Positions 60,381 through 64,000 of a DNA stretch of 64,000 bases are shown here, piece by piece. Numbering within the stretch: position 1 is the stretch's first letter; the number at the start of each line of letters is the position of its first letter. Made by a program: the position numbers and the translations under genes. The notes under the pieces are model-generated. The model saw nothing but the letters and a program-made list of their open reading frames with translations. It was not told where the DNA came from and made no database searches. Source of the DNA: Xylophilus ampelinus (GTDB taxonomy: Bacteria; Pseudomonadota; Gammaproteobacteria; Burkholderiales; Burkholderiaceae_C); the NCBI RefSeq assembly GCF_901875635.1, contig NZ_CABFMN010000022.1, positions 1 through 64,000 on the forward strand. The letters are read 5' to 3'.

Positions 60381-61307
60381 ATGCCAGTTTACAGCATGAC
60401 CGGCTACGCCAGTGGCCAGAGCGGCCCGGCCGGCACCCCCGCGGACAGCGAGGTGCGCACGCTCGCGACGGGCCAGCCCGGCGGGCGCCTGGGCGTGGAA
60501 ATCCGCTCGGTCAACAGCCGATTCCTGGACCTCAGCTTCAAGCTTTCGGAAGAGCTACGGCAGCACGAACCGGCATTGCGCGAGTTGCTGACACAACGGC
60601 TCAAGCGCGGCAAGGTCGAGGTGCGTGCGGGCATCGACCTGCAGGCTGGAGCGTCTCTTGCCGAGCCCTCCGCCCGCCTTCTTCAGCGCCTCAACGGCCT
60701 GCAGGACGCCATCAAGGCCTGGCTGCCACGCGCGAGCGAACTGAGCGTGGCGGATGTGCTGCGGCTGGCGGCCAGCGAGGCCGGCCGGCCGGCCCAGGGC
60801 GATTTCGATGTCGTGGGCACGGTGGCCGGCGTGGTCGACGCGTTGATCGCAGCGCGCGCACGCGAGGGCGAGCGCCTGGCCGTCACGCTGCACGATCGTC
60901 TCGGCAGCCTGCGCGCGCTGGCACAGCAGGCCGGCCCGATCGTGCCGCAGTTGGTCGAACAGCAGCGCGCGCGCTTCCTGGAACGCTGGCAGGACGCGAT
61001 GGGCCTGGCAGGCGGCGTCACGCCCGAGGCGGCGCAGGACCGCGCTCTGAGCGAAGCCACGGCCTTCGCCATCCGCATCGACGTCGCCGAGGAACTCACG
61101 CGGCTGACGGCGCACCTCGACGAGATCGAGCGGCTGCTCGACAAGGGCGGCGAAATCGGCAAGCGGCTGGACTTCCTGATCCAGGAACTGCACCGCGAGG
61201 CCAACACCTTCGGCTCCAAGTCGGCCGCGCTGGAACTGACGCGCATCGGTGTCGACATGAAGGTGCTGATCGAACAGATGCGCGAGCAGGTGCAGAACAT
61301 CGAATGA
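60381..61307 (+). CDS. yicC: YicC-family endoribonuclease
   Basis: A 308-residue protein of the YicC/YloC family, with the conserved N-terminus [12 protein letters not shown] and [20 protein letters not shown], the middle [13 protein letters not shown], and the DUF1732 C-terminus [20 protein letters not shown]. Its E. coli homologue is an RNase linked to RyhB decay. About 20 residues after position 10 ([20 protein letters not shown]) look like an insertion compared with E. coli. Its stop overlaps the gmk start. Confidence 0.93.
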   Translation: MPVYSMTGYASGQSGPAGTPADSEVRTLATGQPGGRLGVEIRSVNSRFLDLSFKLSEELRQHEPALRELLTQRLKRGKVEVRAGIDLQAGASLAEPSARLLQRLNGLQDAIKAWLPRASELSVADVLRLAASEAGRPAQGDFDVVGTVAGVVDALIAARAREGERLAVTLHDRLGSLRALAQQAGPIVPQLVEQQRARFLERWQDAMGLAGGVTPEAAQDRALSEATAFAIRIDVAEELTRLTAHLDEIERLLDKGGEIGKRLDFLIQELHREANTFGSKSAALELTRIGVDMKVLIEQMREQVQNIE

Positions 61308-61933
61308 CGGCCATGGACTATCCCGGCAATCTCTTCGTGGTGGCCGCGCCCAGTGGCGCCGGCAAATCCAGCCTGGTGAAGGCGCTGATGGAACTGGACT
61401 CGGCCGTGCAGCCCTCGGTGTCTCACACCACGCGGCCGCCGCGCGGACAGGAAAAGCACGGCCGCGAGTACTTCTTCGTGTCGCCGGCCGAGTTCGATGC
61501 CATGGTGGTCGGCGACGCCTTCGTCGAATGGGCGCACGTGCACGGACAGCGCTACGGCACCTCGAAGAAGGCGGTGGAGGACCGCGTGGCGATGGGCGCG
61601 GACGTGATCCTGGAAATCGACTTCCAGGGCGCGCTGCAGATCCGCCAGGTGTTCGCCAACGCGGTCTTGATCTTCATCCTGCCGCCCAGTTGGGAAGAGT
61701 TGCGCTCTCGCCTGGAGCGCCGTGGCGAGGACGCCCCGGACATCATCGAACTGCGCCTGCGCAACGCCGCGGACGAGATGGCCAGGGCCAGCGAATTCGA
61801 CTTCGTTATAATCAATGAGTTATTTGAACGCGCGCTTTTTGACCTCAAGGCGATCGTTCATGCGCAGCGGCTGCGGTATTCGGCCCAGCGCCGCGCCCGT
61901 GCCGACACCTTCGCGGCACTCAACATTCCCTGA
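61304..61933 (+). CDS. gmk: Guanylate kinase
   Basis: A 209-residue GMP kinase: P-loop [14 protein letters not shown], the GMP-binding [20 protein letters not shown] and the lid [21 protein letters not shown] start it at the ATG at 61304 that overlaps the yicC stop (ATGA); the ATG at 61313 is also possible. Order yicC-gmk-rpoZ-spoT is conserved in proteobacteria. Confidence 0.96.
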   Translation: MTAMDYPGNLFVVAAPSGAGKSSLVKALMELDSAVQPSVSHTTRPPRGQEKHGREYFFVSPAEFDAMVVGDAFVEWAHVHGQRYGTSKKAVEDRVAMGADVILEIDFQGALQIRQVFANAVLIFILPPSWEELRSRLERRGEDAPDIIELRLRNAADEMARASEFDFVIINELFERALFDLKAIVHAQRLRYSAQRRARADTFAALNIP

Positions 61934-61958
61934 CGCCACCCACCCGAAAGATCAAGTC

Positions 61959-62162
61959 ATGGCCCGCATCACCGTCGAAGACTGCCTGCAACAGATCCCC
62001 AACCGCTTCCAGCTCGTGCTGGCGGCCACCTACCGTGCCCGCATGCTGAGCCAGGGCCACGCCCCCAAGATCGAGAGCAAGAACAAGCCGGCCGTCACTG
62101 CCCTGCGCGAGATCGCCGAAGGCAAGGTCGGCCTGGAGATGCTGAAGAAGGTGCCGGGCTGA
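61959..62162 (+). CDS. rpoZ: RNA polymerase omega subunit
   Basis: A 67-residue Rpo[21 protein letters not shown], then [20 protein letters not shown] and [16 protein letters not shown]. It helps assemble RNA polymerase and forms part of a ppGpp site. It lies 25 bp after gmk and is followed by a terminator, then spoT. Confidence 0.97.
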   Translation: MARITVEDCLQQIPNRFQLVLAATYRARMLSQGHAPKIESKNKPAVTALREIAEGKVGLEMLKKVPG

Positions 62163-62189
62163 AGCTAAGCCTTTTTGCCGCCAAAGGAA

Positions 62190-62213
62190 GCACCGCACGC
62201 GGTGCTTTTTTTG
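62190..62213 (+). terminator. Rho-independent terminator after rpoZ
   Basis: GCACCG-CACG-CGGTGC forms a 6-bp stem extended by A-T pairing at its base and is followed by seven Ts (62207-62213). It partly separates rpoZ from spoT. Confidence 0.9.
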
Positions 62214-62256
62214 TGCCCGGACGCCTCGTTTCGATGCGCAGGCTAAAGTAGCGTCA

Positions 62257-64000
62257 ATGAGTGCGGTCGTCCAGCCACAGTCCTCGCCCCGCTCCGCCGG
62301 CCCGCGCGCCCCGCACCCGGCGGCCTTGAACGCGGCCGCCGCCAGCTTCGCGGCGCTCACCGACCGGCTGGATTACCTCAGCGCCGAAGATGTGGAACAG
62401 GTGCGCCGCGCATACCGCTTCGCCGACGAAGCGCACCTTGGCCAGTTGCGCAACAGCGGCGAGCCCTACATCACGCACCCCATCGCCGTGGCCGCGCAGT
62501 GCGCGGAATGGAAGCTCGACGCGCAGGCTCTGATGGCGGCCCTGCTGCACGACGCCATCGAGGACTGCGGCGTCACCAAGACCGACCTGATCGAACGCTT
62601 CGGCGCCCCGGTGGCGGAACTGGTCGATGGGCTCACCAAGCTCGACAAGCTCCAGTTCAACACCCGCGAGGAGGGCCAGGCGGAGTCCTTCCGCAAGATG
62701 CTGCTGGCCATGGCGCGCGATGTGCGCGTCATCCTCATCAAGCTGGCCGATCGCACCCACAACATGCGCACGCTGGACGATGCGCCTCGCGAGAAGTGGG
62801 CGCGCATTTCCAGCGAGACGCTGGACATCTACTCGCCGATCGCCTACCGGCTGGGCCTGAACCAGACCTACCGCGAACTGCAGGACCTGGCCTTCCGGCA
62901 CCTGCGGCCCTGGCGCTACGCGATCCTGGCCAAGGCTGTGGCCAAGGCACGCAGCCGGCGCCGAGACCTGATCCAGAAGGTCCAGCGCGACGTCGAGACC
63001 GCCTTCGCCAACGCGCAGATGAGCGTGCGGATGGCGGGCCGTGAGAAGACGCTGTATTCGATCTATCGCAAGATGGAAGAGAAGCACCTGAGCTTCGCCC
63101 AGGTCACCGACATCTACGGCTTCCGGCTCATCGTGCCGAACGTGATCGCCTGCTACACGGGCCTGGGCATCCTGCACCAGATGTACAAGCCGCTGCCAGG
63201 CAAGTTCAAGGACCACATCGCGATCGCCAAGCTCAACGGCTACCAGTCGCTGCACACCACGCTCGTCGGCCCCTCGGGCGTGAGCGTGGAGTTCCAGTTG
63301 CGCACGGAAGCGATGCACGTGGTCGCGGAGTCGGGTGTGGCCGCCCACTGGCTGTACAAGGCCTCTGACGCCGCCGGCAACAACAGCGAGCGCCTCAGCG
63401 CCAAGTGGCTGCAGTCGCTGCTGGACATCCAGGACGAGACGCGCGACGCGACCGAGTTCTGGGATCACGTGAAGGTCGACCTCTTCCCGGACGCCGTCTA
63501 TGTGTTCACGCCGCGCAGCGAGATCATGGCGTTGCCGCGCGGCGCCACGGTGGTGGACTTCGCGTATGCCATCCACACCCGCATCGGCGACCACACCTCG
63601 GCGGCGCGAATCAACGGCGAGCAGGTGCCCCTGCGCACCGAGCTCAAGAACGGCGACGTGGTGGAGGTGATCACCGCGCCGGTGTCCACGCCCAATCCGG
63701 CCTGGCTGGGCTTCGTGCGCACCGGCCGGGCGCGCTCCAAGATCCGCCACTACCTCAAGACCCTGGCGCAGGCCGAGTCCGAACGCCTGGGCGAGAAGCT
63801 GCTGAGCCAGGCCCTGCGCGCCGAAGGCCTAGGCAAGTTGCCCGACGACGATGCCGAGAACCAGCCCACCTGGGAAAGGCTGCTGCGCTTCACCGGCAAC
63901 CGCACGCGTTCCGAGCTGATGACCGACATCGGCCTGGGCAAGCGCATCGCCACCATCGTGGCCAAGCGTCTCATGGGACTGCTGGCAGAGCGCGGCTTGA
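62257..64000 (+). CDS. spoT: Bifunctional (p)ppGpp synthase/hydrolase SpoT (5' part)
   Basis: The reading starts MSAVVQPQSSPRSAGP at the ATG at 62257 and runs 581 codons to the right edge without a stop. An HD hydrolase domain is present with the active HD motif (LLHDAIEDC, near residue 98), then the synthetase domain (YSIYRKMEEKHLSFAQVTDI; LIVPNVIACYTGLG; NGYQSLHTTL), then a TGS domain start. The intact HD motif supports a bifunctional SpoT rather than a RelA. The remaining TGS/ACT parts lie beyond the window. Confidence 0.96.
   Translation, partial: MSAVVQPQSSPRSAGPRAPHPAALNAAAASFAALTDRLDYLSAEDVEQVRRAYRFADEAHLGQLRNSGEPYITHPIAVAAQCAEWKLDAQALMAALLHDAIEDCGVTKTDLIERFGAPVAELVDGLTKLDKLQFNTREEGQAESFRKMLLAMARDVRVILIKLADRTHNMRTLDDAPREKWARISSETLDIYSPIAYRLGLNQTYRELQDLAFRHLRPWRYAILAKAVAKARSRRRDLIQKVQRDVETAFANAQMSVRMAGREKTLYSIYRKMEEKHLSFAQVTDIYGFRLIVPNVIACYTGLGILHQMYKPLPGKFKDHIAIAKLNGYQSLHTTLVGPSGVSVEFQLRTEAMHVVAESGVAAHWLYKASDAAGNNSERLSAKWLQSLLDIQDETRDATEFWDHVKVDLFPDAVYVFTPRSEIMALPRGATVVDFAYAIHTRIGDHTSAARINGEQVPLRTELKNGDVVEVITAPVSTPNPAWLGFVRTGRARSKIRHYLKTLAQAESERLGEKLLSQALRAEGLGKLPDDDAENQPTWERLLRFTGNRTRSELMTDIGLGKRIATIVAKRLMGLLAERGL

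Noticed and set aside
62254-63750. Minus-strand 498-codon frame over spoT
   Set aside because: Shadow of spoT, whose plus-strand reading contains HD and synthetase domains.

Overview
The window is high-GC DNA from a betaproteobacterium, most likely of the Comamonadaceae (Variovorax/Acidovorax type). This rests on gene order (pilBCD-coaE-zapD-yacG; yicC-gmk-rpoZ-spoT; ureA-ureJ-ureB-ureC-ureE-ureF-ureG), on the protein families, and on dispersed repeats of a kind I associate with that family. I ran no database search, so the taxon is inferred.

Layout. (1) 1-5132 is the end of an integrated element: IS21-like terminal repeats, two broken HAD-type genes, an orphan gene, two small DNA-binding proteins and a hipBA toxin-antitoxin locus whose hipA is frameshifted. 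It ends exactly at a 45-nt 3' half of a tRNA-Pro(CGG) gene, as expected for an integration scar. (2) 5249-13496 is core: pilB, pilC, pilD, coaE, zapD and yacG, with an MBOAT/SGNH O-acetylation pair inserted between coaE and zapD. (3) 13590-20848 holds a PCC-domain protein, a D-serine/D-threonine-type PLP enzyme, a frameshifted small gene, lolDC and recJ. (4) 20845-25111 holds a TctDE-like two-component system and tctBA. (5) 25247-31561 holds a ChaC protein, an envelope protein, and a LuxR-type response regulator translationally coupled to a 1242-residue permease/Cys-rich/histidine-kinase/receiver fusion. That fusion is divergent, by only 42 bp, from (6) the urease operon (31604-37369), which lacks ureD in this window. 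(7) 38238-53344 looks like an accessory catabolic locus: an orphan binding protein, a split polyamine-type ABC importer, RidA, DUF1028, LysR, an M20 deacylase, an FMN hydroxyacid oxidase, a flavin monooxygenase, a quinone reductase, a GST, an AroQ-like protein with two replaced catalytic positions, and a hydroxyacid dehydrogenase. (8) 53421-55408 is a small accessory gap with tiny genes and a dead IS3 remnant, ending at tRNA-Ser(UGA). (9) 55606-64000 is core: hemW, rdgB, rph, a PP2C/Ser-Thr kinase pair, yicC, gmk, rpoZ and the 5' part of spoT.

A theme of this window is repetitive DNA that has become part of genes. One family (core GCTATNAATTNATAGC) has about six copies and supplies the stop codons of chaC and rph, and both the stop of one gene and the start of recJ. 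A second family (core CCCCCCGAGGGGGC) has three copies, one in frame in the receiver domain of the fusion kinase and one forming the C-terminus of recJ. A REP-type palindrome sits in frame in the middle of recJ, and a roughly 99-bp palindrome separates ureB from ureC. The best candidates for something undescribed are the permease-fused kinase beside urease and the catabolic locus with its altered AroQ-like protein and a shared dyad upstream of both halves of its ABC importer.
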